Notes: a model not told the origin generated them from the letters alone. A stretch of 64,000 nt of DNA from Bog-756 sp963812885 (GCA_963812885.1 CAWEWZ010000002.1:744001-808000), one strand, 5' to 3'. Counted from the first letter of the stretch, positions 1-9,970 are shown. Made by a program: numbers and translations.

Positions 1-828
1 CGGGCTCGGACGCGCTGGACGAGGCCGGCCGATCGACCAGGTTGTCCTTCCCGCAACGCCTGTGGCGGGCCACCTGGCCCAAGCTGATCGCCTTCGGCCT
101 CATCCTGTTCGTGTGGCAGATCGCGGTCTGGGTCCACTGGAAGCCCTACATCCTCCAGTCGCCGGCCACGGTGGCCCGACAGTTGTGGGAGCTGCTGGGC
201 ACGTCCTACTTCTGGCAGGCCTGCTGGGCCACCGCGCAGCAGGCGGTCCTCGGGTACGCCCTGGTCATCGTCATCGGCGGCATCGTCGGCACCGCCGTAG
301 CCCGCCTGCGGGTGCTGCGGGCGGGCATCGGATCGCTGATCACCGGCATGCAGACCATGCCGTCGGTGCTCTGGTATCCGCTCAGCTTCATGGTCTTCGG
401 AGCCAACGTGAGGGCGATCATCCTGATGATGGTGTTGGGCGCCGCCCCGGCCGTGGCCAACGGCTTCATCAGCGGTATCGACCAGGTCCCCCCCGGTCTG
501 CTCCGGGTGGGCCGCATCCTCGGCGCCCACGGGCTGGCCCTCGAGCGCCACGTGGTCCTGCCGGCCGCCTTCCCGGGCGTGCTCGGTGGCCTGAAGCAGG
601 GGTGGGCCTTCGCCTGGCACGCCCTGATGGCCGGCGAGTTCCTGGTGCTGGTCAACCCGCTGAGCCTCGGCGGGCGCACGGTCAATGCCCTGACCCAGGG
701 CGACTTCGCCGTGGTGGTGGCCACTGATGATCGTCATCGTGTTCATCGGCATCATGGTCGACATCGCCTTCACCAGGGTCGACCTCTCCGTCCGCCGGCG
801 CTACGGCCTGTTGGAGACCGCCACCTGA
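1..828 (+). CDS. ABC transporter permease, SsuC/TauC/NitT type (5' end may be cut)
   Basis: Membrane component of a binding-protein-dependent ABC importer of the sulfonate/nitrate/taurine type; the substrate cannot be told. The frame is open from the first bases of the window, so the true start may lie upstream; the first start inside is TTG 42. About 260 residues with several hydrophobic helices. The loop that docks the ATPase is visible around LPAAFPGVLGGLKQGW, and the family pattern TMPSVLWYPL precedes it. The frame breaks near position 723, just after GDFAVVVA. A one-base shift restores a typical C-terminus (LMIVIVFIGIMVDIAF, ending LLETAT) with TGA at 826-828. The break looks like a sequence error because both sides match the family. 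The partner ATPase and binding protein are not in the window and would lie upstream. Confidence 0.82.
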
Positions 829-863
829 ATCCGCCACTCCGCCACGGAGCAGGCAACCTCTGA

Positions 864-869
864 CAGAAT
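864..869 (+). promoter_or_regulatory. Candidate -10 box (CAGAAT) for the Rrf2 gene
   Basis: CAGAAT lies 6 nt before the GTG start at 876, with no room for a Shine-Dalgarno sequence. This is the same geometry as the TANNNT boxes elsewhere in the window, but the first base departs from consensus. Confidence 0.35.
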
Positions 870-875
870 CCCCTT

Positions 876-1331
876 GTGTACATCTCTGCCAAGGTCGACT
901 ACGCGGTGCGGGCCCTGTGCACCCTGGCCGACGCCGGTGAGCGTCCGGTCACCGCCGAATCGCTGGCCAGTTCGCAGCACCTGCCGGCCAAATTCCTCGA
1001 GAGCATCCTCAACGACATGCGTCGGGCCGGCCTCCTCCTCAGCCAGCGAGGGGCCGAAGGCGGCTACCGGCTGTCCCGCCCGGCCTCGTCGATCACCGTG
1101 GCCGACGTCATCCGTCCGCTCGACGGGCCCCTGGCCGAGGTGCGGGGACTCAGACCCGAGGCGGCCAGCTACGAGGGATCGGCGGAGCACCTCCAGTCGG
1201 TCTGGGTGGCGGTGCGGGCCAGCCTGCGGTCGGTCCTCGAGCACGTGACCATCGCCGACATCGCCACCGGCGATCTTCCCAAGTCGGTCGTGAAGCTGAC
1301 GGCCGAACCGGACGCCTGGACCTCCCACTGA
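876..1331 (+). CDS. Rrf2 family transcriptional regulator
   Basis: Winged-helix DNA-binding regulator of 151 residues, the usual Rrf2 length. The N-terminus (MYISAKVDYAVRALCTLA) and the wing region (SQRGAEGGYRLSRP) are typical of the family. The cysteines that bind an iron-sulfur cluster in IscR and NsrR are absent from the C-terminal half; the only cysteine is in the first helix. A cluster-based sensing role is therefore unlikely, as in CymR-type members. The GTG start at 876 follows a -10-like box by 6 nt. It sits between the importer permease and an MFS exporter on the same strand and could control either; no operator could be defined. Confidence 0.85.
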   Translation: MYISAKVDYAVRALCTLADAGERPVTAESLASSQHLPAKFLESILNDMRRAGLLLSQRGAEGGYRLSRPASSITVADVIRPLDGPLAEVRGLRPEAASYEGSAEHLQSVWVAVRASLRSVLEHVTIADIATGDLPKSVVKLTAEPDAWTSH

Positions 1332-1365
1332 GCCCGGGCTGATCCATCGGTTCTGGACGGCGCCC

Positions 1366-1371
1366 TACGCT
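1366..1371 (+). promoter_or_regulatory. -10 box TACGCT of the MFS gene (leaderless start)
   Basis: TACGCT ends 6 nt before ATG 1378. With this spacing transcription would begin at or next to the start codon. Confidence 0.5.
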
Positions 1372-1377
1372 GCCCTG

Positions 1378-2905
1378 ATGGATTCGGGAACGGTCGGCAC
1401 GGTGGATCTGGCGGCCGAGCAGGCCAGGGTGAAGAAGGCCGACAACCTGGTGCTGGCCATCGTCTGCCTGGCCCAGTTCATGGTCGTCCTCGACATCTCG
1501 ATCGTCAATGTGGCCTTGCCCTCCATCCAGAAGAGCCTGGGCTTCAGCGCGGCAAATCTCCAGTGGGTGGTGACCGCCTACTCCCTCACCTTCGGCGGTC
1601 TGCTGCTGCTCGGGGGCCGGCTGGCCGACCTGTTCGGGAGGCGCCGGATCCTGCTGCTCGGACTGATCCTGTTCACCGGGGCCAGCCTGATCGGCGGGTT
1701 CGCCCAGAATCAGGAGACCCTGATCGCGGCCCGGGCCCTGCAGGGCGTCGGTGCCGCCGTGCTCTCCCCGGCCACGCTGACCATCCTCACCGTGACCTTC
1801 ACCGAGCAGAAGGCGAGGGCCAAGGCGCTCGGCGTCTGGAGTGCGGTGGCCGCCGGAGGCGGGGCCGCAGGCGCGCTGTTCGGGGGATTCCTGACCCAGT
1901 ACCTGTCATGGCGATGGATCCTCTTCGTCAACGTGCCCATCGGGATCGTCCTGTTCTTCTTCGCCCGGCTGTTCCTGGTCGAGTCGCGCGCCGAAGGACC
2001 CCGCCGGCGGCTGGACGTGCTTCGGGTCGATCACCGTGACCGCCGGACTGCTGGCGCTGGTGTACACCATCGTCCACACCGACCAGGTGGCATGGACCTC
2101 GTCGTCGACCCTCATCACCGGGGCCATCGCCCTCGTCCTGCTGGGCGCATTCGTGATCATCGAGGCCGCCCTGGCCGACCACCCGCTGGTGCCGCTCCGC
2201 CTCTTCCGCTCACGGGCGCTCACCGGAGCCAACCTGGTGATGTTCTGCTTCGGGGTGGCCATGTTCGCCATGTGGTTCTTCCTCTCCCTCTACCTCCAGC
2301 AGGTGCTGGGCTACGACCCGGTCATCACCGGCCTCACCTTCCTGCCCCAGACGGCGGCCATCGCCGTCGGCGCCACCATCGCCGGACGGATGGCCCCGAG
2401 GGTCGGCCCCCGGAACGTGCTCATCACCGGGGCGCTGCTCTCCGCCGGAGGTCTCTACTGGCTGTCGTTCATCCAGGTCGGGGACAGCTACTGGACCGGA
2501 GCGTGCGGCGGCGGGATCATGGCCACGTTCGGCATGGGGCTGGCCTTCACCCCGATCGCCCTGTCCGCCACCGGCGGGGTCCGCCGCGAAGAGGCCGGCC
2601 TGGCTTCGGGCCTGGTCAACAGCAGCCGCCAGATCGGGGCCTCCCTGGGATTGGCCGTCCTGTCGACGGTGGCCGCCTCCGACATCGCCTCGCTGCTGGC
2701 CGGACAGACCGTCACCCCCGAGTTGCGGAAAGCGGCGATGACCGCCGGCTACGCCCGGGGGTTCCTCATCGCCTCGGTGGTCGCGCTGGCCGGCGGACTC
2801 CTGGCCTTGATCATCCCGAGGACGGTGGCCGTCACCTCGGCCCCGGTCGCGGCCCGGGCCTCGGCCGGCCCGGACGTACCCGGAGTTCAGCTGGCCGAGC
2901 CCTGA
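1378..2905 (+). CDS. MFS drug-efflux transporter, DHA2 (EmrB/QacA) family
   Basis: Proton-driven exporter of the 14-helix DHA2 group, about 508 residues. The first helix carries LAQFMVVLDISIVNVALPSI, the classical DHA2 motif D1. The loop motif GGRLADLFGRRRIL (motif A) follows, and motif C is seen as GVGAAVLSPATLTIL. The reading frame shifts once near 2030, where an extra T in GACGTGCTTCGGG appears to break the frame; the second half continues in another frame as SITVTAGLLALVYTIV to TGA 2903-2905. Both halves are well conserved, so the gene is probably intact in the organism. It is preceded by an Rrf2 regulator and ends convergently into the YihY gene. Substrate unknown. Confidence 0.88.
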
Positions 2906-3894
2906 GCGGCCGGTCGCCCGGCCTCCGCCAGTGGCTCCGGTTCGCCCTCCGCCGAACCGTCCTCCGCCGCCGGCCCGGCCCCGGGTGTCGCGCAGTGACC
3001 GGGGCCAGAGGTGCCGGGTCACCACCACGTTGAACTCGGCGGCGTAGACCGTGAGGATCGAGCCGAGGGCGAGCCACCAGATGAGTCCGAGGACGGTGGC
3101 GAAGGTGCCGTAGAGGTTGGAGAGATGGCGGAGCTGGTGGCTCACCAGCATCGCCCCGGCGAACTGCAGCACCGTCCACCCGGCGCTGCCGATGACCGCC
3201 CCGGGCCAGACCGCCCGCTTCCCCTCCGGGATCCGCACCACGACGGCGAACCCGCCCCAGTACATGAAGACGTTGACCACCAGGGACAGCACCAGGCCGA
3301 CCCAGGCCGAGAACGCACCCAGCCGGCCGAAGGCACCGAGCCCGGCCAGCGCCCCGCCGGCGATGAACCCGGCACCGAGCACGACGAGGAACCCGGCCGC
3401 CCGCGGGATCCAGCGCCAGAATCTGGGGAGCTGGCTGCGCCCGATCCCCCACACCGCGGCCATCATCACCTGGGCACTGCGGCTCAGCTTCATGCTCCCG
3501 TAGGCCAGCCAGATCAACCCGACGGTCAGCGGCCAGCACATTCCTCGTCGACAGCTGGCGGACGTTGTTCCTGAGGTCGGAGCCGATCACCGGGGAACTG
3601 GCGAAGGGCCGAGTTGATGACGTCGTCCTGCAGCGACGGGTGCCCGGCCAGAACGATGCCCACCCCGGTGACCAGCACCAGCAGCAGCGGGAACACGGCG
3701 AGGAAGGCGGCATAGGAGATCTGTCCGGCCAGCCGCCCGGCCTGATCGTCGGCGTACTTGCGGATGACGGCACTGGGCACGGCGGTGGCCCGATGCCGTT
3801 GTTGGAGGCTGTCGGCCCGGGCGATCAGCGCCGAGGTCGACTGGGCCAGGCGACTTCGTCCACCGTCGGTCGGCGACGCCGGCGGTCGGCTCAC
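2887..3894 (-). CDS. YihY/BrkB family integral membrane protein
   Basis: Multi-pass membrane protein of the YihY/virulence factor BrkB family, once mis-annotated as ribonuclease BN; molecular role unknown. The start GTG at 3894 overlaps the stop of the upstream acyl-CoA synthetase (GTGA). The N-terminus runs from VSRPPASPTDGG to the conserved AGQISYAAFLAVFPLLLVL. Later helices include YGSMKLSRSAQVMMAAVWGI and LYGTFATVLGLIWWLALGS, with the typical tail VYAAEFNVVV. Frame changes are needed near 3590, 3540 and 3000. With the last one the protein ends in an acidic tail at TGA 2889-2887, slightly overlapping the convergent MFS gene. The exact C-terminus is therefore inferred. Confidence 0.75.
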
Positions 3895-5591
3895 CCACCG
3901 ACGAGGCCCGCCCGGCCGTGGCCGCGGTACTCGGCCACGCAGCGCCCGCCGATCGTCCTCGTCCATCAGCACGTAGGTCGGTGGCGTCCCCTGCCGCCGG
4001 TAGACGGGTTCGTCCGCCGCCCACCAGCCCTCGGCCCGGAGCGGGATCCTTGGTCACCTTGCCGCTGGCCGTCTGGGGCAGGCCCCCGGTGACCCGGACG
4101 AACGACGGGGCCCACTTGGTCCCGAGGTCGGGCTGGGACTCGAGGAAGGCGGCGAACCCGGCGGGGTCGAACCCACGGCCGGGCAGCAGCTCGAGCGCGG
4201 CCATCACCTGGTCGCCGGAGCGCGGGTCGGGCACGGCGTAGACGGCCACCGTGGCCACCCGGTCGTTGCGGACCAGGACCCGTTCGATGGGCCCGGCGGT
4301 CAGGTTCTCGGAGTCCACCCGCATCCAGTCGCCTCGCCGCCCGGCGAAATAGAAGAAGCCGTCCTCGTCGCGGTAGGCCAGGTCCCCGCTCCAGTACCAG
4401 CCGTCCCGGGTCCGGGACGAGGTGGCTTCCTCGTCGGCGTAGTACCCCTCGAACCCGCCGATGCCGGCGCGGTTGACGATCTCGCCGATGGCCTCGGGCG
4501 CCGTTGAGCAGTCGCCCGGTGACGTCGAACCGGGCCGGCGGGCACTCCGCCCGCGTGTCGGGGTCGACGATGGCGATGTCGCCGACCGGGCGGCCGAGCG
4601 AGCCGACCGGGGTGTCCGGCGTCCGGCTGATGGCCATCGCCACCCTCACTCGAGCCGTACCCCTCGGTGAGGACGCAGCCGAACCGGCGCTCGAACGCGG
4701 CATGGTCGGCGACCGACGCCTCGGTGCCGAACCCGCGTCGCAGGGTGCGTCGAGGCGTCGTCGGGAGCCGGCGGGGTGGCCAGCACGTAGGCCAGGGCCT
4801 TGCCCACGTAGGTGAAGGTGGTCGCCCCGTAGCGGCGCACGTCGGCGCACGAAGCCCGAGGCACTGAACCGGCGGGCCAGGGCCACGGTGGCCCCGACCA
4901 CCAGCGACGGCCCCCACAGGACCATCAGCGCGTTGCCGTGGAACAGCGGCATGGTGCAGTAGGCCACGTCGTCGCGATCGAAGCCGTAGGCCCCGGCCGA
5001 CCGCACGGCGATGGCGGCCAGCCGACCCTGCGTGCACCGCACCGCCTTGGGTGCGCCGGTGGTGCCCGACGTGAACAGCAGCAGGTAGAGGTCGGGCCGG
5101 AGCAGGCCCGTAGGCCGCCACCACCGCCCGGCAGTCCGCGCCGTCATGGGCGCCCAGCGCCTCGGCGTAGGCCGGGTCGTCGACGCGGATGACCCGCTCG
5201 GCGGGCACGCCCGAACTCGAGACCGTCGAGCAGCCGGGCGCCGGCGGCGTCGGTGATCACCACCGGGCAGTCGGTGCGCACGATGTCGCCGGCCAGTGCC
5301 TCGCCCCGCCGGGTCGGGTTGATCCCGACGACCACCGCGCCGGCCAGGGCCGCGGCACCCAGCCAGAAGACGTACTCGGGGACGTTGCCGAGGAGCACGC
5401 CGATGTGGAGGCGGTCCGGGGCCGGCCACCGTCCGTATCCAGGCGGCACGGCTGGCGCTGGCCGACACCACCTCGCGCCAGCTCCACTGCTGGTCCTCGA
5501 AACGGAGGCCGGGATGGTCGTCCTCGGCCCGCGCCACCAGGAGCTCGGCGACACTCGGTCCGGTACTGCTCGACGTGGGGACGTCGGTCAC
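3891..5591 (-). CDS. Acyl-CoA synthetase (AMP-forming), FadD17-like
   Basis: Activates a fatty or other carboxylic acid to its CoA thioester through an acyl-adenylate. The AMP-binding P-loop is seen as LLFTSGTTGAPKAV, followed by MPLFHGNALMVLWG, the GYGSSEGG segment, the hinge YFAGRRGDWMRVDSEN and the C-terminal lysine region LPQTASGKVTK. This combination resembles mycobacterial FadD17. The start GTG 5591 overlaps the thioesterase stop. The C-terminus reads ALRAEYRGHGRAGLVGG after correcting an extra base, with TGA 3893-3891 overlapping the YihY start. About ten single-base frame changes are needed across the gene (for example near 5440, 5210, 5110, 4860, 4750, 4630, 4490, 4400, 4040 and 3925), the densest cluster in the window. 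Every segment between them matches the family, so errors are more likely than a pseudogene. Confidence 0.82.
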
Positions 5592-6404
5592 GATCGGACC
5601 TCCACCACCAGGCTCTGGATCGAGCGCGCCGATGCGACCCTCGGCGTCCCACAGCGCGGACTCGGCGGCGCCGATGCCCGGGCTCCCGAAGCGGGTCCGG
5701 GCGTCGAGGCAGACCCATTCCCCGACCGGGGGCCGATGAACCGAGACGGTGAGGTCGGGGTTGATGAAGGAGCTCGACACGAAGTCGAGTTCGGCCGACA
5801 CCCCGTTGCCGAAGTCGGCCACGGCCGCCGCCCGCTGCCACGGCGAGGGGTCCTCGCCCGAGGACCACCGGGCACCGCAGCCGGAACCACACCGTGGCCG
5901 GGCCCACGTGGTTGGTGCGACCGCTGACGAACCGCATCTCCACCCCCTGGTTGTGGAAGGCGGGCAGTTCACCGACGACCATGGCGGTGGAGGGGATCCC
6001 GTCGGGAGGAGCGGGGGCGTCGTCCTCGGGCACCGTCGGCTCCACCCGCCGGTCATCGGAGGCCCGGCGGATGCGGAGCGCCCGCGCCCAGGCCACCTCG
6101 ACTCCGTCGGCCTCGACCACCGTGTCGACGAGCTGCACCTTGCGACCGGGTTTGGCCAGCGCGCTGGTGAGGCCGAGCGGGGCGTCATGGGCACCGGGCG
6201 GAGCAGCTCGAGGGTGACCCGGGTCAGCTGGAAGTCCTCGTCTCCGGGATGGGACTCGGCCGCCCGGGCCACCAAGGCGGCCACCGGGCCGCCGTGCAGT
6301 GCGTTCGGCGACCACGGGCCCCGGGCCCGGTCGGTGGGCACCAGTCGCGGTCCGTCGGGCACGAACAGTGCCGGGTCGCCGGGGGCGGGGGACGGAGTGG
6401 ACAT
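5588..6404 (-). CDS. Acyl-CoA thioesterase, TesB-like double hot-dog protein
   Basis: Predicted to hydrolyse acyl-CoA thioesters, about 271 residues. The N-terminal half shows PWSPNALHGGPVAALVARAA, the usual hot-dog helix of this family, and GRKVQLVDTVVEADGVEVAWA. The second half shows DFGNGVSAELDFVSSSFINP, DLTVSVHRPP and LDARTRFGSPGIG, ending RSIQSLVVEVRS. Three frame changes are needed near 6185, 5870 and 5625. The start ATG 6404 lies 7 nt after a TAGCGT box, and the stop overlaps the GTG of the acyl-CoA synthetase. Synthetase plus thioesterase in one operon suggests control of a particular acyl-CoA pool, possibly short or branched acids. Confidence 0.8.
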
Positions 6405-6411
6405 GCGATCG

Positions 6412-6417
6412 ACGCTA
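6412..6417 (-). promoter_or_regulatory. -10 box TAGCGT of the thioesterase/synthetase operon
   Basis: On the minus strand TAGCGT is followed by 7 nt and then ATG 6404, so the operon message is predicted to be leaderless. Confidence 0.5.
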
Positions 6418-6549
6418 CGGGGCGGCGCGCGGCGTTGCCAACATCCCAGGCTCTCCCACCGTCGGTCCCGCGCCTACCATCGGGAAGCACACACGACCGC
6501 CCGAGCCTTGCCATCGGGCTCGCGGACCGCCACCGAGTAGGGAGAAGGC

Positions 6550-6934
6550 ATGGGAACAGGCACGGCAGAGATCGACATCGACAAGGGGGCGGACGACGTC
6601 TGGGCGGTGGTCGGCGACTTCGGAGGCATCGGCGGGTGGATGCCGGGCATCGAGTCGTGCCGGGTGGAAGGGGACGATCGGATCCTCGACACCATGGGGA
6701 TGACCATCACCGAGCAGCTTGTGTCCAAGGACGATGCCGGGCGGTCGCTGACCTACTCGATCGCCGACGGTGCACCGGTCGAAACCCATGAGGCGGTGAT
6801 CACGGTGAGCCCGGCCGGCGACGCCAGCCATGTCACCTGGACGGTGCGAGGCCACGCCGGATGAGATGGCCGACCTGATGACCACGGTCTACCAGCAGTC
6901 CTTCGAGGCGTTGAAGGCCCACCTCGAGGGATGA
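6550..6934 (+). CDS. SRPBCC (START/Bet v1-like) family protein 1
   Basis: Small helix-grip-fold protein of about 127 residues that would bind a hydrophobic ligand; no enzymatic role can be assigned. It starts with IDIDKGADDVWAVVGDFGGI, the usual N-terminal strand and helix, and contains the GWMPGIESCRVEGD segment. The frame breaks near 6853. After a shift it ends as MADLMTTVYQQSFEALKAHL with TGA at 6932-6934. The ATG at 6550 follows a purine-rich GGGAGAAGG ribosome site. It is coupled by ATGA overlap to a second SRPBCC gene. Confidence 0.75.
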
Positions 6935-7434
6935 GCACGCCGGCCTCCCCCTCGTCGCCAGTGCCGAGGCGCTGGTCGGTCGAGGCCCGGGCCCGGTCGT
7001 CGGCGCCGGCCGATGAGGTGTGGCCCCTCCTCGGCGAGGCCCGGCGGTGGACCGAGTGGACATTCCTCACCCGGTCGGGTCTCGAGCGCACCGGCGAACC
7101 GCCTCCGGACGGGGTCGGCGCCATACGGAGGTTCACCAGGTTCGGGATCGGCTCACGCGAGGAGGTGGTGGCCTGGGACCCTCCCCACCACCTCGGCTAC
7201 ATCATCCTGAAGGGCTTTCCGGTACGCAACTACCGGGCCGACGTCACCCTGGAGCCCGAGGGGTCGGGAACCATGATCACCTGGTCGTCGACGTTCGACG
7301 AGAAGATCCCGGCCACCGGGCACCTGATGGCGGCGCTCGTCACCCGCATGATCGACGGGTTCGCCTCCGGTCTGGCCGACTACGCCGGTCGGCTCCACGA
7401 GGCGGCCGATGACCGGAGGGCGCCGCCCACCTGA
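6931..7434 (+). CDS. SRPBCC family protein 2 (polyketide cyclase/dehydrase-like)
   Basis: Intact 167-residue SRPBCC protein. The strand-helix start (WSVEARARSSAPADEVWPLL) is followed by WTEWTFLTRSGLERTGEPPP, GAIRRFTRF and SREEVVAWDPPHHLGYIIL, the typical polyketide cyclase 2 pattern. The C-terminal helix runs from GHLMAALVTRMIDGFASGL. The start ATG overlaps the stop of the preceding SRPBCC gene, so the pair is translationally coupled. Ligand unknown. The divergent neighbour is the thioesterase operon, which may hint at lipids. Confidence 0.8.
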   Translation: MSTPASPSSPVPRRWSVEARARSSAPADEVWPLLGEARRWTEWTFLTRSGLERTGEPPPDGVGAIRRFTRFGIGSREEVVAWDPPHHLGYIILKGFPVRNYRADVTLEPEGSGTMITWSSTFDEKIPATGHLMAALVTRMIDGFASGLADYAGRLHEAADDRRAPPT

Positions 7435-7441
7435 GGCGGCG
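7421..7441. terminator. Short GC hairpin between convergent genes
   Basis: Perfect 7-bp stem CGCCGCC/GGCGGCG with loop CACCTGA, spanning the stop of the SRPBCC gene and the convergent end of the amidohydrolase. No U-run follows, so its role as a terminator is only plausible. Confidence 0.35.
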
Positions 7442-7442
7442 G

Positions 7443-8801
7443 TCAGGCGCCGGCCTCCCGCAACCGGCGGGCCCTGACCTCGACCTCGTTGCGGGCCCGA
7501 TCGACGTCGACCGTCGTGCACCGTCCGTGCTCGACGACCCGGCGGCCGGCCACCCACACGTCGGTCACCAGCCGGCTGGATGCCGCCCACACCAGGTGGT
7601 CGACGAGTTGGTCGTCCTCCAGCCAGGGGACGAACACCGGATCGTCCAGGTCCATGGCCACCATGTCGGCCGGACCACCGGCGGCCAACACACCGAGGTC
7701 GGGTCGGCCGAGGGCCCGTCCCGCCCCCCGGGTGGCCAGGTCGAGTGCCGTCGCCGCCGGCAAGGCAGCCGCGTCCCCCTCGCGGATGCGGGCCAGCATG
7801 GCGGCGAAGCGCATGTCCTCCCACAGGTCGAGATCGTTGTTCGACGCGGGACCGTCGGTCCCCAGCCCGACCCTGATCCCCCGGTCGAGGAACTCCACCA
7901 GTGGGGCCACCCCCGAGGCCAGCTTGGCGTTGCTCTGGGGGCAGTGGGCCACGGCCACGTCGTAGTCGCCGTAGATGTCCATGTCCTCGGGCGACAGCCA
8001 GATGCTGTGGGCGGCGAGCGAACGCCCGTCCAGCACGCCGGCCTCGGCCAGCGCCACCGGGACCGATCTCCCGTGCTCGGCCTCGAACCGGGCCCCCTCC
8101 AGCTCGGTCTCGGCCAGGTGGATGTGGAACAGGGCGTCGAGTTGTCGGGCCACGCCGGCGATGTCGGCCAGCACGGGGAGCGGGACGGTGTAGGCGGCGT
8201 GCGGAGCGAAGCCCACTTCGATGCGACCGTGGTCGCCGTGGCGGCGGGCGTGGAAGTCGAGGATCTCCTCGATGCGCCTGTCCCACCACCCGTCATCGGA
8301 CGGTGCACCCGGCAGTTGCAGGACACCCGGGGTCACCAGGGCACGCGACCCGGCGGCGATCACCGCATCGGCCAGGGCGTCCTCGAGGAAGTACGCCTCG
8401 CAGGTGGTGGTCACGCCGAAGCGGAGGAGCTCAGCGGCGGCGAGGGTCATGCCCCAGAACACGTCCTCCTCGGTGAGGTGGGCCTCCCGGGGCCAGAGCA
8501 CCTCGTCCAGCCACCGATGGACGGGAAGCCCCTCGCCCGATCCGCGGAACAGGGTCATCGGCGAGTGGCAGTGGGTGTTGACCAGCCCCGGCAGGAGCGC
8601 GCCGCGGACCCGTACCTCCCGGACCGCGGCCCCCGCGGCGGGCGACCCGGTCCGCCCCACGTGGGTGATGACCCCGGCTGCCACCTCGACCACGCCGGGA
8701 CGCAGGACCGGTCCTGATCCGTCGCAGGGCACCACCGCATCGGCCGAGTAGCGCACGTCGGCATCGGACCGGGCCGACACGCCCGCCACCGTCCCGGTCA
8801 C
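7443..8801 (-). CDS. Amidohydrolase (TrzA/AtzA/MtaD-type aminohydrolase)
   Basis: Metal-dependent hydrolase of 452 residues in the chlorohydrolase / S-adenosylhomocysteine-5-methylthioadenosine deaminase group. The first metal motif is in PGLVNTHCHSPMTLFRGSGE (HxH). Further ligands are expected in EVGFAPHAAYTV, DALFHIHLAETELE (HxHxxE) and GLGTDGPASNNDLDLWEDM (catalytic Asp). Substrate is not decided: deamination of an N-heterocycle or of SAH/MTA both fit. The start GTG 8801 overlaps the stop of RpiB (GTGA), so the two genes form one operon. No frame error seen. Confidence 0.85.
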   Translation of the reverse strand: MTGTVAGVSARSDADVRYSADAVVPCDGSGPVLRPGVVEVAAGVITHVGRTGSPAAGAAVREVRVRGALLPGLVNTHCHSPMTLFRGSGEGLPVHRWLDEVLWPREAHLTEEDVFWGMTLAAAELLRFGVTTTCEAYFLEDALADAVIAAGSRALVTPGVLQLPGAPSDDGWWDRRIEEILDFHARRHGDHGRIEVGFAPHAAYTVPLPVLADIAGVARQLDALFHIHLAETELEGARFEAEHGRSVPVALAEAGVLDGRSLAAHSIWLSPEDMDIYGDYDVAVAHCPQSNAKLASGVAPLVEFLDRGIRVGLGTDGPASNNDLDLWEDMRFAAMLARIREGDAAALPAATALDLATRGAGRALGRPDLGVLAAGGPADMVAMDLDDPVFVPWLEDDQLVDHLVWAASSRLVTDVWVAGRRVVEHGRCTTVDVDRARNEVEVRARRLREAGA

Positions 8802-9271
8802 CGGTCGGCGGTGCCGTCGGGGCCGGCCGACTCCTCGGCCTCGATCACCGCCAGCTCGGCGATGCGGGCCACATGGCGGCCGCCGTCGAAGGGGGTGGCC
8901 AGGAAGACGTCGACGATGTCGAGGGCGAGCTCGGTGGCCACCACCCGGGCGCCGAGCGAGAGCACGTTGGCGTCGTTGTGCCGGCGGCCCAGCCGGGAGG
9001 TGTACTCGTCGTGGCACAGCGCCGCCCTGGCCCCGTGCACCTTGTTGGCGGCGATGGCCTCGCCCTGGCCGCTGCCGCCGATGACGATGCCGAGGTCGGC
9101 GCGGCCACCGACCACGGCGCGGGCCACGGCCGCGCAGATGGGCGGGTAGTCGACCGGCTCCTGCGAGTACGTCCCGATGTCCTCCACCTGGTGGCCGGCG
9201 TCCCGGAGGTGGCCGACGACCGAGCCCTTCAGGATGAAGCCGGCGTGATCGGACCCGATGACGATGACCAT
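8798..9271 (-). CDS. rpiB: Ribose 5-phosphate isomerase B
   Basis: Interconverts ribose 5-phosphate and ribulose 5-phosphate; 157 residues, the normal length. The N-terminus MVIVIGSDHAGFILK is the RpiB/LacAB signature. The active site reads GGSGQGEAIAANKVHGARAA. The place of the usual catalytic Cys is taken by Ser, with a Glu (about residue 71) following, as in the mycobacterial enzyme where Glu is the base. The tail RHNDANVLSLGARV is conserved. The ATG at 9271 lies 6 nt after a TAGGGT box, so the transcript is predicted leaderless. It is co-transcribed with the amidohydrolase. Confidence 0.92.
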   Translation of the reverse strand: MVIVIGSDHAGFILKGSVVGHLRDAGHQVEDIGTYSQEPVDYPPICAAVARAVVGGRADLGIVIGGSGQGEAIAANKVHGARAALCHDEYTSRLGRRHNDANVLSLGARVVATELALDIVDVFLATPFDGGRHVARIAELAVIEAEESAGPDGTADR

Positions 9272-9277
9272 GGTGCC

Positions 9278-9283
9278 ACCCTA
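9278..9283 (-). promoter_or_regulatory. -10 box TAGGGT of the rpiB operon
   Basis: TAGGGT on the minus strand is separated from ATG 9271 by 6 nt. It touches the stop codon of mftR, so mftR transcription must run through this promoter. Confidence 0.5.
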
Positions 9284-9938
9284 GGCAGCGCCCGGTGGCG
9301 GTGAGAGCGGCCGCAACCGCTCCTCGTCGAACCCGGTGGCCAGCAGTCGAAAGGCCCGGTCCACCTCACCGATCAGATCGTCGCCGTCGCTCCGGGCCCA
9401 GGAGGTGAAGGCGGCGGTGGCCGCTCCGAGCGCAGCCCGGGCCACGGTCTGGGGAGCCAGGTCCGCGGGCGAGCCCCCGATCCGAGCCGACACGAAGCCG
9501 GCGACCACGTCGCACCACTCGGCGTAGCGGACGGCGGAGTGGGCCACCAGCGTCGGCACGGTGCTGGTCAGTCCGATCCGGATCCGGAGCTCGTCGAGCT
9601 CGCCGGCGCCGAAGCGGTTGGTGTCCATGACCGCCCGGCGGAGCACGTCCATCATGGGCTGGTCGTCGGGGGCGTCGTCCAACCTGCTCCGCAGCCGGAC
9701 GAGCTCGGCGTCGAACTCGCCCCAGACCACCTCGCGGCTTGGAGTCGTAGTACCGGAAGAACGTGCGCCGGCTGACCCCCACCGCGGCGGCGATCTCGTC
9801 GATGCTGGTCTCGTCGTATCCCTGTCGGGCGAACAGGTCCAGCGCGGCCCGGGCCACGTCCCGGCGGGTGGTGGCCGGGCGCCGGCCCCGGGTCACCTCC
9901 GGCCGGTCGCCCTCCCCTCCCGTCGGCGCTCCGATCAT
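9281..9938 (-). CDS. mftR: TetR family regulator of the mycofactocin cluster
   Basis: TetR-type repressor, about 219 residues, divergent from mftA; the position and sequence fit MftR. The helix-turn-helix is GYDETSIDEIAAAVGVSRRT followed by FFRYYDSK. The N-terminus contains GRRPATTRRDVARAALDLFA, typical of MftR proteins. The frame breaks near 9735 and resumes as VVWGEFDAELVRLRSRL. The start is taken at ATG 9938 (MIGAPTGGEGD). The gene would autoregulate and respond to an acyl-CoA or related ligand as reported for mycobacterial MftR; that part is knowledge of the family. Confidence 0.8.
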
Positions 9939-9942
9939 CAGG

Positions 9943-9970
9943 CTTCCATTTTGGCATCGAGTGCTATAAA
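9943..9970 (+). promoter_or_regulatory. Candidate mftA promoter and MftR operator region
   Basis: The 86-bp divergent region contains TATAAA (9965-9970) 55 nt before mftA. The core GGCATCGAGTGCTATAAATT has half-sites GCA and TGC around TCGAG inside an otherwise GC-rich stretch, and TTT/AAA flank them. This imperfect dyad overlapping the -10 element is where MftR would be expected to bind. The -35 element is poor. Confidence 0.4.

Noticed and set aside
3966..6404. 812-residue thioesterase-ligase fusion
   Set aside because: The thioesterase has its own end (RSIQSLVVEVRS) at 5588 overlapping a GTG start of the ligase.
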